Shown here one piece after another: positions 1-8,198 of a DNA stretch of 40,855 bases (the stretch's first letter is position 1; every line of letters begins with the position of its first letter). The position numbers and the translations under genes are program-made. Source of the stretch: Mesorhizobium sp. ORS 3324 (lineage in GTDB: Bacteria; Pseudomonadota; Alphaproteobacteria; Rhizobiales; Rhizobiaceae). The DNA is taken from assembly GCA_000824825.2 (NCBI GenBank), contig LM655247.1:1-40855 (forward strand), in the 5' to 3' direction. A model generated the notes under the pieces. That model worked only from the letters and a program-made list of their open reading frames with translations, ran no database searches and was not told where the DNA came from.

Positions 1-13
1 ATTAATTGCGACA

Positions 14-169
14 CGCTTTAGCCGCGATTATGTGGCCCTAAGGAAGCGGTCGCGGATCGGGTTCGTCTTCGAAGGGGCGGTAGCCATGGAACTGAAGCTC
101 CTGGAGGACGTGATCCATTGGCGATGACGCGCGTTGCGGTTCGAAGTCGGTGTCGTGCTGGTTGCTCAT
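14..169 (-). pseudogene. Truncated N-terminal copy of the DUF2493 gene
   Basis: The frame starting at the ATG at 169 matches the first ~50 residues of the intact DUF2493 protein encoded at 1120-2055, with only a few substitutions (for example Ile to Met, Leu-Tyr to Phe-His). It keeps a purine-rich ribosome-binding site. A TAG at 37-35 stands where the intact gene has a Glu codon. After it the frame still reads Gly-His-Ile-Ile-Ala-Ala before similarity ends near position 20. This is a decayed partial duplicate; the rest of the gene is absent or left of the window. Confidence 0.75.
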
Positions 170-254
170 GGTGGTTTCCTTCTGCGGATCGGTCGCGCCC
201 ATCGCGGCCTTCATGGCGACGAAGGCGGCGGGCGGTCCGGGCTTGCCGCCGCAG
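23..254. repeat. Direct repeat, copy 1
   Basis: This stretch aligns without gaps to 1909-2140 (offset 1886). It covers the leader and the first ~45 codons of the DUF2493 gene. Divergence is scattered, so the duplication is not very recent. Confidence 0.85.
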
Positions 255-443
255 GCATTGTTCCAACGCACGCGTTCTAGTGGAATCCTGTCGATCACCA
301 CGCTGCTCGATCACGATGTCATCATGCTATTCAATACGGCTCCGGTGCTGTCGCGATGGCTAGGTCATTCGCTCCCGGTTGAGGAACCCGCGGGGAGTAG
401 AGCCGTTTCCCCGTTAGGACCAAATTCCCCATGGGAGGTGTAA

Positions 444-842
444 ATGTCTATACGAATAGCCACCGCGTCGGCGTTCATCTTAGCGTTCGCTTCGCCGGCG
501 TTTGCCAACTGTGGACAAGAGTTGAAGGCGCTCGAACCAAACATCATCACCGCCGAAACGGGCGCAGTCACTAACAAGTCAGGTATTCCGGCCACGAAGC
601 ATCAAGCAGAGGTCATGGCCGGCAAACAGCAGGGCGGCAACACAGAGACCACCGGATCAACGACGGGAGCTGTGAAACCAACAACACCCCATCAGGAGCA
701 GGTGACTGGCAACCGCAGCGCCCAAAGCGCCGAACATCCCAGCGAACTGATGGCTGAAGCCCGTAAGATGGCCCAAGCTGGCGACGAGCAAGGATGCATG
801 AAAAAACTGGCAGAACTCAAGCAGGCACTTGGCGTCAAGTGA
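444..842 (+). CDS. Small exported protein of unknown function
   Basis: The product has 132 residues. It begins with a signal peptide (Arg-Ile near the start, then a hydrophobic Ala/Phe-rich core) with a likely cleavage after Ala-Phe-Ala at about residue 21, so it is probably periplasmic. The mature part has two Cys, at about residues 23 and 118, which could form a disulfide. The middle (about 45-95) is rich in Gly, Thr, Gln and Pro and is probably disordered. The C-terminus is helical with repeated Met-Ala-Glu-Ala-type segments. The start is supported by GGGAGGTG seven bases upstream. I do not recognise a named family. Both neighbours are minus-strand copies of the DUF2493 gene, so it sits inside the duplication. 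Confidence 0.75.
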   Translation: MSIRIATASAFILAFASPAFANCGQELKALEPNIITAETGAVTNKSGIPATKHQAEVMAGKQQGGNTETTGSTTGAVKPTTPHQEQVTGNRSAQSAEHPSELMAEARKMAQAGDEQGCMKKLAELKQALGVK

Positions 843-1097
843 CTGCCGACCCGATCGGTGGACCAATGCGCCACGGGCCGCGGAAAGAGTAGTGAGCCCA
901 GGGCTCGCTTTCTGCTTGAGTCAGATCGCCGTTGGGCGGTCGAGAGGCGCATGCCGACTGCCATAGGGCGCTGCGCCCCTCGGTCTCTCGCCTGGCGTGC
1001 CCCCGAGGTCCGGGGAGCGGTGCCGTCTGGGTCAAGTCGAAGCTGAAGACCGGCTGCCTTCGTCATCCTGGGCATAGCTGTCGATCGCGCACTGGAA
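843..1097. other. Intergenic stretch with no supported gene
   Basis: The 255 bases between the exported protein and the DUF2493 gene contain overlapping frames on both strands with no recognisable product and no good ribosome-binding site. A 13-bp hairpin-like palindrome (GAGCCCAGGGCTC) lies near 896-908. Confidence 0.4.
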
Positions 1098-1132
1098 CTC
1101 TCTGCTGAGAGAGCGGCGCTCATGCGCCGCTC
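1098..1132 (-). terminator. Double hairpin at the 3' end of the DUF2493 gene
   Basis: A perfect 9-bp stem (1111-1119 with 1124-1132) has a four-base loop that contains the TGA stop codon of the DUF2493 gene. A second 5-bp stem (1098-1102 with 1107-1111) abuts it. No U-run follows, so this is at best a non-canonical terminator or an mRNA 3'-end stabiliser. Confidence 0.4.
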
Positions 1133-2055
1133 GACCCAACTCGATAGACCGGGATACCGAGCTTGTGGGCTTTGTCTGCAAGATTGTCCTGGATGCCGGT
1201 ACCTGGGCAGACGATGACGCCAATCGGCATCGCATTGAGCATTGCGTCATTGCGTTTGAAGGGTGCGGCCTTGGCGTGCTTCGTCCAGTCGGGTTTGAAG
1301 GCGATCTGAGGCACCTTGCGATTGTCGGCCCATTTTGCGGCGATCAATTCAGCACCCTTCGCCGACCCGCCATGCAGCAGCACCATGTCCGGATGCTTGG
1401 CGTGGGCCTGATCAAGCTTGGCCCAGATCAGAGAGTAGTCGTTGAAGTCGAGGCCGCCGGTGAAGACTACCTTGGGACCAGGTGGCAGGAAAACCTGGTG
1501 GTCGCAGTGCTTTTTGGCGGCGAGGAAATCGCGGCTGTCAATCATTGCGGCGGTCAAATTGCGGTGGTTGATCTTCGAGCCGGTGCGTGGACGCCAGATC
1601 GAGTGGGTGTGACGCTCGAAGTGTTCAGCGGCCTGGTCGCGCATCAGTTCGAAGGCGTTGCGGCGTTCGATGAAGGTCTGCCCCTGCGCGGTAAGGAGCT
1701 CCAGCTCCACGGATTTGACCTCGGAGCCGTCCTGTTCGCGCTGCAGGCGCCGCTGGGCGAGTTCGTTGTCATCGAGGTCGCGTTCGATGCGATCGGTTGC
1801 GCGATGAAAAAGGTTTACTGTGCCCCAAAGCAGTTCCTCAAGATCGGGCTCGAGACGAGTGTCGGACAGCGCGACCACCAGAGCGTCGAAAATGTCGGCG
1901 ATGCTGGCTGCGATGACATGGCCCTCTGGAAGTGGTCGCGGATCGGGTTCGTCTTCGAATGGACGGTAGCCGTAGAGCTGGAGTTCCTGGAGGACGTGAT
2001 CGATTGGCGATGACGCGCGTTGCGGTTCGAAGTCGGTGTCGTGCTGGTTGCTCAT
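1120..2055 (-). CDS. DUF2493 (YspA/SLOG-related) domain protein
   Basis: The product has 311 residues from the ATG at 2055, which follows an AAGGAAA site. A further upstream in-frame ATG at 2100 is less likely. The N-terminal ~190 residues are charged and helical. The C-terminal ~120 carry the DUF2493 Rossmann-like pattern: a beta strand ending in Val-Phe-Thr-Gly-Gly, then Leu-Leu-His-Gly-Gly-Ser-Ala-Lys-Gly-Ala-Glu, then Val-Cys-Pro-Gly-Thr-Gly, as in SLOG-superfamily nucleotide-sensing proteins. Its biochemical role is unknown. In alphaproteobacterial plasmids and integrative elements such genes often travel with ardC and Toprim genes, as here. The leader upstream is unusually structured (2172-2342). 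Confidence 0.85.
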   Translation of the reverse strand: MSNQHDTDFEPQRASSPIDHVLQELQLYGYRPFEDEPDPRPLPEGHVIAASIADIFDALVVALSDTRLEPDLEELLWGTVNLFHRATDRIERDLDDNELAQRRLQREQDGSEVKSVELELLTAQGQTFIERRNAFELMRDQAAEHFERHTHSIWRPRTGSKINHRNLTAAMIDSRDFLAAKKHCDHQVFLPPGPKVVFTGGLDFNDYSLIWAKLDQAHAKHPDMVLLHGGSAKGAELIAAKWADNRKVPQIAFKPDWTKHAKAAPFKRNDAMLNAMPIGVIVCPGTGIQDNLADKAHKLGIPVYRVGSSGA

Positions 2056-2140
2056 GGCGGTTTCCTTCGGCGGATCGGTCGCGCCCATCGCGGCCTTCAT
2101 GGCGACGAAGGCGGCAGGCGGTGCGGACTTGCACCCGCAG
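1909..2140. repeat. Direct repeat, copy 2
   Basis: Gap-free partner of 23-254. It contains the 5' end of the intact DUF2493 gene and about 85 bases of its leader. Similarity stops before the large hairpin structure at 2172, so the structure was not co-duplicated. Confidence 0.85.
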
Positions 2141-2171
2141 CATCAGCGCGGGGCCGCAACGGGAGTGGAGG

Positions 2172-2342
2172 ATGGCGAAGCCCGGCTATTTTGCTTCGCG
2201 ATGGAAAGGCACGAAGCCGGGGACCCCACGCGACGCGTGGGGTGGGAAGGGCCGCCGGAAAATAGCCGGGCGAAGCCATTGCCGGTCCGGACCGGCTGTC
2301 GCCCGATCGCCATCTGGAAGGCCGTGGGCCGGTCCTTTCCAG
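2172..2342. ncRNA. Candidate structured leader or ssDNA element
   Basis: An outer helix pairs 2172-2176 with 2275-2279, a symmetric GAA/GAA internal loop, and 2180-2192 with 2259-2271 (13 perfect pairs, GCCCGGCTATTTT with its complement). Inside are two hairpins: 2193-2198 with 2212-2217, and 2224-2230 with 2236-2242. Together they form a three-way junction. Next to it are a perfect 16-bp palindrome (2281-2296, GCCGGTCCGGACCGGC) and another hairpin (2314-2342). It lies 117-290 bases upstream of the DUF2493 start. It could be an RNA regulator, an intrinsic attenuator, or a fold that acts in single-stranded transfer DNA. The strand of action is not known. Confidence 0.55.
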
Positions 2343-2552
2343 GCGAAGGAAAACGCCATGAGGGCAAGGATGCGCCGCTCCGGCCCAATGGCAGCTCGTG
2401 ACGCTAAAAAGTGCCAGCTCCTGACGAGGCGGCGCCTGCTATGTTTGCGGGGCAAACCCACTTGATAATGGTGCCGGCCTTCATCAAGCCGCCGACCTGG
2501 TGCCACCGCGAAACCTCTATTCTAGTGCGACAGGCACACGGCTTTCGTCCGC
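2343..2552. other. Gene-poor stretch, possible insertion-sequence end
   Basis: No gene is supported here. Around 2390-2425 the minus strand shows two near-identical blocks (GTCAGGAGCTGGCA and GTCACGAGCTGCCA) separated by CTTTTTAGC. This resembles the multiple terminal repeats of IS21-type elements. No transposase is nearby, so it would be a solo remnant. Confidence 0.25.
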
Positions 2553-4328
2553 CTATTCGGGCAGCACCGCCTTGGCGTATCCCTGCCGGATGCGTTCGGC
2601 GTCGGCCGGATTGCTGAAGGGCAGCCGCCCCACGTGCTCTGAAAAGCGATAGCTCGGGTTTATCTCTTTTAGCTCGGCGCTCACGCGCCGTGCTTCATCG
2701 ACTTCGCCGAGGTGGCCAAGCGCGGCAATCAGGAGCCCCCGCGACAGGTCGGTCTTGGGCGACAGGCGGATACGCTCGCGAAATGCCTCGACCGCTTTCT
2801 GGTACTGCCCGGCCAGGAGGTAAGCTGAGCCGATGAAGTGCCAAGTCAAATGCCCCTGCAACGGATCGAGGCGCAGCGCGTGCTCAAGATCCGGAATCGC
2901 CTCCAGCGGCGCGCCGTTGTAGATGTTGCCCGCCCCGCGCATGCCGAAGGCCAGTGCGAAATTGGGGTTGAGAGCAAGCGTCTTCTCCACCTCTGCGCGA
3001 TGTCCGGCCGGATCCTTCTCCCAAAACTTTACCAGCGCGGCCATGTAATGAGCATAGGGCAGGTTGGGGTCCTTCTCGAGCGCCAGGCGACTGTAATGGG
3101 CAGAGAGTTCCTTGCTGTCGGTGCGCCTGCTCCAGTGGTTCTGGAAGTCGTGGTTGTAAGCGTGAGCCAGGCCGGCATACGGTTCGGCATAGTCGGCGTC
3201 GAGCTCAATTGCTTGGGTGAACAGGGCGACCGCGCGCTCGAAAGTCTCCTTTGTCTTTTCAGGACCGAACAAGACCTCGCGCCCGCGCAGGAAAAGATCA
3301 TGCGCCTGGATGTTTCTGGTTGGTATATGGGCGATGCGCGCCGACTCGGCCGGGGTCAGCGCAACCCTGAGGGCTTCCACGATGCGGTGCGTCACCTCGT
3401 CCTGCAGCGTAAAGATATCGGTCATGTCGCGGTCGTAGCGGTCCGCCCAGACGTGGGTCCCGGTCCGTGCATCGATCAGCTGAGCATTGATCCTGATGCG
3501 GTTGCCGGCGCGGCGGATCGAGCCCTCGAGCACAGCAGTCACACCGAGCTCGCGCCCGACCGTCCGGACATCGATGTTCTTGCCTTTGTAAGTGAAGCTG
3601 GAGTTGCGGGCGATGACCGAGAGGCCGGCGATCTTCGACAGGTCGGTTATTATGTCTTCGCTGATGCCGTCGGCGAAGTAGTCCTGCTCGGTGTCGCCGC
3701 TCATGTTGGCGAACGGCAGGACAGCGATCGACTGCTTTGCCGGCATCGACCCTGCGGGTCGGCTCGTCGAGGCTTCCGAGGTCGCGATTGCCTTCGCGCC
3801 GCCGGCACCGACCGCCAGCGAATAAACTCGGATCGGCTCGGCGATATTCTTGAGCTGCGTGCTGCCGAGATCGGCGACCGAGAGGTCGAGTCTCGCTTTG
3901 ACCTGGCGATAGGCATCTTCGGACAGGCAGATGGCTCCGGGCGCCGCAACGCCCTCCAGACGCGCAGCGATGTTGACACCATCGCCCATCAGGTCGCCGT
4001 CGCTTTCCTCGACAACGTCTCCCAGATGAATGCCGATCCGGAACTCGATGCGACGGTCCTGCGGCACTCCTGCGTTGCGCTCCACCATTCCGTTCTGCAC
4101 CTCAATGGCGCAGCGCACGGCTTCCACCACGCTCCGGAACTCGACAAGCGCTCCGTCCCCCGTGCGCTTGATCACTCGCCCGTTGTGCACGGCGATGGTC
4201 GGATCGATCAAGTCGCTGCGCAGTGCCCGCAACCTCGCCAAGGTGCGATCTTCGTCTTCGCTGGCGAGCCGACTATATCCGACCACGTCTGCGGCTAGAA
4301 TTGCGGCTAGCTTGCGATTGTCGCCCAT
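2553..4328 (-). CDS. Class III adenylate/guanylate cyclase with TolB-like and TPR regions
   Basis: The product has 591 residues from the ATG at 4328, preceded by GGAGGG. Residues ~5-175 are a class III nucleotide cyclase domain: metal-binding Asp14 in Ala-Asp-Val-Val-Gly-Tyr, the Thr-Gly-Asp-Gly turn, and the Arg-Ile-Gly-Ile-His-Leu-Gly-Asp segment. After a Ser/Ala linker, residues ~205-330 match the FlgO/TolB-N-like domain (Ala-Val-Leu-Pro-Phe-Ala-Asn-Met-Ser-Gly and Asp-Gly-Ile-Ser-Glu-Asp). The remainder consists of tetratricopeptide-like repeats. This architecture is common in rhizobia, usually in many paralogues. It would make cAMP (or cGMP), but full catalytic competence cannot be judged here. 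No transmembrane segment is seen. It is monocistronic, convergent with nothing, and unrelated to the transfer genes. Confidence 0.88.
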   Translation of the reverse strand: MGDNRKLAAILAADVVGYSRLASEDEDRTLARLRALRSDLIDPTIAVHNGRVIKRTGDGALVEFRSVVEAVRCAIEVQNGMVERNAGVPQDRRIEFRIGIHLGDVVEESDGDLMGDGVNIAARLEGVAAPGAICLSEDAYRQVKARLDLSVADLGSTQLKNIAEPIRVYSLAVGAGGAKAIATSEASTSRPAGSMPAKQSIAVLPFANMSGDTEQDYFADGISEDIITDLSKIAGLSVIARNSSFTYKGKNIDVRTVGRELGVTAVLEGSIRRAGNRIRINAQLIDARTGTHVWADRYDRDMTDIFTLQDEVTHRIVEALRVALTPAESARIAHIPTRNIQAHDLFLRGREVLFGPEKTKETFERAVALFTQAIELDADYAEPYAGLAHAYNHDFQNHWSRRTDSKELSAHYSRLALEKDPNLPYAHYMAALVKFWEKDPAGHRAEVEKTLALNPNFALAFGMRGAGNIYNGAPLEAIPDLEHALRLDPLQGHLTWHFIGSAYLLAGQYQKAVEAFRERIRLSPKTDLSRGLLIAALGHLGEVDEARRVSAELKEINPSYRFSEHVGRLPFSNPADAERIRQGYAKAVLPE

Positions 4329-4469
4329 AGCGCCCTCCGCGGCGATCGAGATTAGCACAACGAACCGTTCAGCACCTCCCCATTCGATGGGTACGATCCA
4401 GGCGAAGGAGAGTAGTGGGCCTCCATTGGTGGTGAAGGCCCAAGCTCCCGCGCCGGGCCGTGACGGAAG

Positions 4470-5531
4470 TTAAGTTGGGTGGAAGGCGCTCAATCGTCTG
4501 TAAAAAAGCACCCCGTCCTGGGGTGCCAGCTGGATGCGCAGTGCCGCCCGGAGCGCGCCGAGGCCGAATGCACGTAGGTCCTCATTGAAGTCGCCCCTCT
4601 GCGGAGAGAGCGCAAGCGTTTCGATGCCCGCCGCTTCAGCACGTTCGGTCAATGCCGCGAGCGCCATGTCACCCGCCGCATCGGCGTCGCGAGCGATGTA
4701 GAGCCGACGCAGCGCCTGCGGGAGCAGAAGGGCGGCAAGGTGGTTGGCCGAGAGCGCGGCCGCCATCGGCATGGCCGGTAGCGCACAGCGCAGCGACAGC
4801 ATCGTCTCGATGCCTTCGCCGGCCGCCATAACCTCGCACGGCGCACCGAAGCGAACGGCATGGCCGAGGAGGTCACCCATCGCCTTCCTTTGAGTGTCAA
4901 TCGGAGCCTTGCCGAGCCGCACGACGTCGAAGCCGTTGGGATCGAGCCAGGTCCGATGCGCCCCGGTGATGCGGCCGTCGAGATCGGTGACGGCGGCGAT
5001 CATCGCCGGCCAGGTCTCGGTCGGCGAATGCTTGTCTGGGCGATAGTAGCAGCACGGATGGAAACGCAGCGCTCCCGCATCGTGGATAGCTTTGATGCCG
5101 CGATTGCGCAGGTAGGTCTCGACCAGCGTCCGGCGAATCGGCTGCGACATGGCGAAGAGCCGCCGCGCCGCTTCCGGCGATCTAGGTATGCGGACGGGGC
5201 TTGGGCTGCGGTGCGGTTCGGCACGCGGCAGACTGAGAAAGCGTCGTGCCTCCTTGGCGACATCGCGAAAGTCAATGAAACCGCAACTCTCACGGATCAC
5301 GTCGAGGAGATCGCCATATTCGGCCGAGGCCGCATCGGTCCAACGCCCAGCGGCGCCGGGACCGGATTCCGGCCCGCTGAGCCGGACGAACATCGACCGG
5401 CCGGGCGTGTTGCGAACGTCGCCCACCGTCCAGTAGCGGCCCTGGCGCCGCCCATTGGACAGGTAATGGCGGCAGACCGCCTCGGCATCGCGGGCAAGGC
5501 GGCGCGCCAGTTCGGAAGCGTCGCGGGGCAT
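4470..5531 (-). CDS. Toprim-domain protein (DUF7146-type N-terminus)
   Basis: The product has 353 residues from the ATG at 5531 (a GTG at 5534 is the alternative). The N-terminal ~90 residues form the DUF7146-type region seen in plasmid primase-like proteins. The middle carries Glu-Thr-Tyr-Leu-Arg-Asn-Arg-Gly and His-Pro-Cys-Cys-Tyr-Tyr. The C-terminal Toprim fold shows Ala-Ala-Gly-Glu-Gly-Ile-Glu-Thr at about 235 and Ala-Arg-Asp-Ala-Asp-Ala-Ala-Gly-Asp at about 283, the acidic metal-binding residues. It probably acts on DNA during element replication or transfer (primase-like), though no helicase domain is present. Its start overlaps the stop of the truncated paralogue upstream (TGATG), so both belong to the ardC transcript. 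Confidence 0.85.
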   Translation of the reverse strand: MPRDASELARRLARDAEAVCRHYLSNGRRQGRYWTVGDVRNTPGRSMFVRLSGPESGPGAAGRWTDAASAEYGDLLDVIRESCGFIDFRDVAKEARRFLSLPRAEPHRSPSPVRIPRSPEAARRLFAMSQPIRRTLVETYLRNRGIKAIHDAGALRFHPCCYYRPDKHSPTETWPAMIAAVTDLDGRITGAHRTWLDPNGFDVVRLGKAPIDTQRKAMGDLLGHAVRFGAPCEVMAAGEGIETMLSLRCALPAMPMAAALSANHLAALLLPQALRRLYIARDADAAGDMALAALTERAEAAGIETLALSPQRGDFNEDLRAFGLGALRAALRIQLAPQDGVLFYRRLSAFHPT

Positions 5532-5839
5532 CACGAGACCTCCCGCGGCGTGCTGACATTATGTTGCGTAGACACCGTCGATCGTCTGTGGGACAGCGCC
5601 AAATCGCGGGAACGCAACATGACCCTGGCCGCAAAATATTCGGTCCACTTGGCTGCCGCGCCTTTGCCGAAATCCGATCCCTCGAGGCGGACAAACATTG
5701 AGCGCCCCGAGTTGTTGCGAGTATCGCCGACCACCCGATACCGCCCCATGCGATGGCCATTGGAAAGATTGCGTCGGCACACCGCCTCGGCCGGTCGGCC
5801 GAGACAACATGCCAGTTCGGAGGCATCGCGCCGTGACAT
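5531..5839 (-). CDS. Truncated tandem paralogue of the Toprim protein N-terminus
   Basis: The product has about 102 residues from the ATG at 5839 (GTG at 5842 also possible). The first ~68 residues match the N-terminus of the next gene (shared Arg-Asp-Ala-Ser-Glu-Leu-Ala, Glu-Ala-Val-Cys-Arg, Gly-Arg-Ser-Met-Phe-Val-Arg-Leu). The last ~35 residues are unrelated and there is no Toprim domain. It is coupled on both sides: the start overlaps the ardC stop, and the stop overlaps the Toprim gene start. The junctions are identical in form (GTGATG), as a tandem duplication would leave. It may be a decaying duplicate or a free-standing N-terminal module; both translational couplings remain intact. 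Confidence 0.65.
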   Translation of the reverse strand: MSRRDASELACCLGRPAEAVCRRNLSNGHRMGRYRVVGDTRNNSGRSMFVRLEGSDFGKGAAAKWTEYFAARVMLRSRDLALSHRRSTVSTQHNVSTPREVS

Positions 5840-6798
5840 CACGCCGCCCTCCAGTTCTGATCCGCATCCAACTCGATGGGCAGCGCGACTTCTTCTGGCA
5901 GACGGCCGAGGAGCCAGTCGGCCGCCTTGCCGGCCAGGCTGGCGGCGCGCACGACAGCGCGATTATCCTCCCGCAGCACCTCCAGCCAGGATCCGATGTA
6001 GTCGGCATGCCGCACGGTCGGAACGATGCCTAAAGCGGCGCATGAGAAGGCGGCGCTGATCTCTGCCACAAGTTCCTCGAACGCATACTTTTTGGTTCCA
6101 AAGGAGCCGGAGAAGTCGCGAGCAAGACGCGAGGGATGGCCCGTGGCATGGCCAAGCTCATGCAGCGCCGTGCGATGCCAGTTGATAGTCTCGAAGAAGG
6201 CTTGAGGCGGCGGTACTTGAATGCGGTCCTGAGTTGGCAGGTAATAGGCTCGGTCGCCGCCGATGCGGAATTCGATGCCTGTGGCCTCGATCAGGGCTTT
6301 GACGCGCGGCTCGATCAGGGCCGGATCCGGTGGCGTGGAAACTGCGATGCCTTCCGGCAAACCTTCACACTGCTCGGCATTGAACACAGTGAACCGCTTG
6401 AGGAATGGAACCGGCCTTGGATCCTCGCCAGTATCTTTGACACGTTTCTTCTCATCGTCAGGAACAAAGCGATCGGCATACACGACGGTGGTGCCGTGTT
6501 CGCCCTTGCGCACGTTTCCGCCCAGCTCGAGCGCCTGGCGGAAAGTCAGCCAGCTTTGGGCCGTATAACCCCGATCGACGACAGCGCCCCAGAGGATAAG
6601 CACATTGATGCCGCTATATGCTCTGCCGGTGCTGGCGTTGCGGGGCAGCGATAGCGGCGCCTTGGCCGCCGCGCTCTCCCACGGCTGAACCCACGGAAGC
6701 CGACCCGACTCCAGCTCCGAGATGATCTTGCCGGTTATCTCGTCATAAAGGTTCGCCCGGCCGCCAGCGGCTTCGCGTCGGTGATCGTGAGTGGACAT
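5839..6798 (-). CDS. ardC: ArdC-type antirestriction protein
   Basis: The product has 319 residues from the ATG at 6798, preceded by GGAGATAT; longer starts upstream lack a site. The N-terminal ~140 residues are the ArdC ssDNA-binding domain (Leu-Tyr-Asp-Glu-Ile-Thr, Leu-Pro-Trp-Val-Gln-Pro-Trp, Tyr-Ser-Gly-Ile-Asn). The C-terminal zincin-like part has His-Glu-Leu-Gly-His at 213-217 and the downstream Glu-Glu-Leu-Val-Ala-Glu-Ile at about 241-247 that supplies a third ligand. ArdC proteins protect incoming single-stranded plasmid DNA from host restriction. Its place at the head of a minus-strand operon with the Toprim genes fits early expression after transfer. Confidence 0.92.
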   Translation of the reverse strand: MSTHDHRREAAGGRANLYDEITGKIISELESGRLPWVQPWESAAAKAPLSLPRNASTGRAYSGINVLILWGAVVDRGYTAQSWLTFRQALELGGNVRKGEHGTTVVYADRFVPDDEKKRVKDTGEDPRPVPFLKRFTVFNAEQCEGLPEGIAVSTPPDPALIEPRVKALIEATGIEFRIGGDRAYYLPTQDRIQVPPPQAFFETINWHRTALHELGHATGHPSRLARDFSGSFGTKKYAFEELVAEISAAFSCAALGIVPTVRHADYIGSWLEVLREDNRAVVRAASLAGKAADWLLGRLPEEVALPIELDADQNWRAA

Positions 6799-7775
6799 GG
6801 TGATATCTCCGCGACAGGCGCTGGAGAACTCTCTCCAGCTTTCGACCCGTCGTGGAAAACCCAATCCCCACTCTCACTCTATCGCAGGCACATCGCCGCA
6901 TGACGAGAAACGGCCTTTCGATCGTACCGCTTCCGGAGGCTAACCGAGGTAGGGACTGCTCCGCGCCAGAATGCGGAACCGCGAATAAGGCGAGACAGCC
7001 AGTCCGATTGCATTTGTCGGAAATAGTGCGTAGCGGACCGCACCAGACCTATTTTTATGAGACGAAAAGCTGGGTGCTAATCAATGCGCTGAGTTCATGT
7101 GTTCGAAGAACCGAACGGCAGCGCAATCTGATAGGACCTCCGAATATCGTCGGATCGCCGCATTCACCGGGCACCGCGCGGGCAACTCATTGGTGCTAGC
7201 GTCGTGAACCGCTTGAGCGATCAGAGCGCGTCGCCGCCGGCGTGACGATGTCGCAGGACAATGCCATTCACGGCCGCCTCCAAGCTTGATCGCTCATCCC
7301 GAAACCACGCCAAAGCCTGGACTACGCGCATATCGTCGCCTGCCTTTGAAGAGGTCATGACAAGTATCGAGGCGATCGAGCGCCATCTCAACGCTGTCCC
7401 AGCCAGCAGGCCTAAGCTGGCCGTTGCACGCTTCACCAGATGCGGCAAAAGAAGATCCAGGCAAGGAGATCGTTTCACGATCGTTCCAGACGGGTTCAAA
7501 CGGTCTCAGGATCAAATGGCAGCGCGAATTTCATAAGTTCTTCCTACCCTATATACCGCCGTTTTTGCGCCAAAGTGTCCCAATCACCGCACAAGGGATC
7601 TAGTACCATTCACTTACCGCTATTAGGTGCGTAATTTCCAAGCGCAAGGCCTAACGGTGAGAATGACTCGTGACAGTGCCAGCTATGCTTTAGCTATTTG
7701 GTACTGATGGGCCCTTCGCTCAACGCTAAGTGATGACGCCGAGTTCGCTCTCCGACGTCAAACGAGAGGCATGCA
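6799..7775. other. Long gene-poor stretch upstream of ardC and the excisionase
   Basis: These 977 bases separate the divergent ardC and excisionase genes. Short frames exist on both strands (for example 6852-7199 plus, 7221-7499 minus), but none has a recognisable family, a good ribosome-binding site and a clean codon pattern together. The segment probably holds both promoters and eroded sequence. A minus-strand frame across about 7080-7230 looks more protein-like than its surroundings but I could not assign it. Confidence 0.4.
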
Positions 7776-8198
7776 ATGAGCATCCCAGAGCAGTTGGACA
7801 ACAATACACCGCTCCGCCTCAACATAGCTGCCCAAATCGCCTTTCCTGATGGCTCTATTGGCGCGGCAGGTTTGCGAAAAGAGCGAGATGCTGGCCGCCT
7901 TCAGACAGAGCTGATCGCAGGCAAGGAATACGTGACTTTGGCAGCCATCGCCAAGATGAGGGAGCTATGCCGCGGACGTCGAAAGGGGCACGCCTGGTCT
8001 GGCGCGCCGAAAGTAGAAGGGCGGACGGCGGCCTGCGCAATGGACCCGGCTGGTTCATCCGCGATGGCGCAACCTTCATCAGCGCTTGCGGTGGCACTGG
8101 AGACCGCGAACGCGCTGAGAAACGGCTCGCCCAATACATCTTCGAAAAATACCGGCCGGCCCGCGAGCGCCGCCGCGATCCGGCCACCGTCCCGGTAG
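7776..8198 (+). CDS. Putative excisionase / DNA-binding protein beside the integrase
   Basis: The product has 140 residues and follows a GAGAGG site. The first ~65 residues match the small protein that precedes this integrase type in rhizobia: Pro-Leu-Arg-Leu-Asn-Ile-Ala-Ala, Phe-Pro-Asp-Gly-Ser, Gly-Leu-Arg-Lys-Glu-Arg, then Ile-Ala-Gly-Lys-Glu-Tyr-Val-Thr-Leu, a winged-helix excisionase-like pattern. The rest is low-complexity Ala/Ser/Pro. The gene overlaps the integrase by 232 bases in another frame, so its tail may be unconstrained. It may set the direction of recombination. The family assignment is from memory of similar loci. Confidence 0.6.
   Translation: MSIPEQLDNNTPLRLNIAAQIAFPDGSIGAAGLRKERDAGRLQTELIAGKEYVTLAAIAKMRELCRGRRKGHAWSGAPKVEGRTAACAMDPAGSSAMAQPSSALAVALETANALRNGSPNTSSKNTGRPASAAAIRPPSR

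Noticed and set aside
2838..4298. 486-residue plus-strand frame
   Set aside because: Shadow of the cyclase gene; the product has no family pattern.
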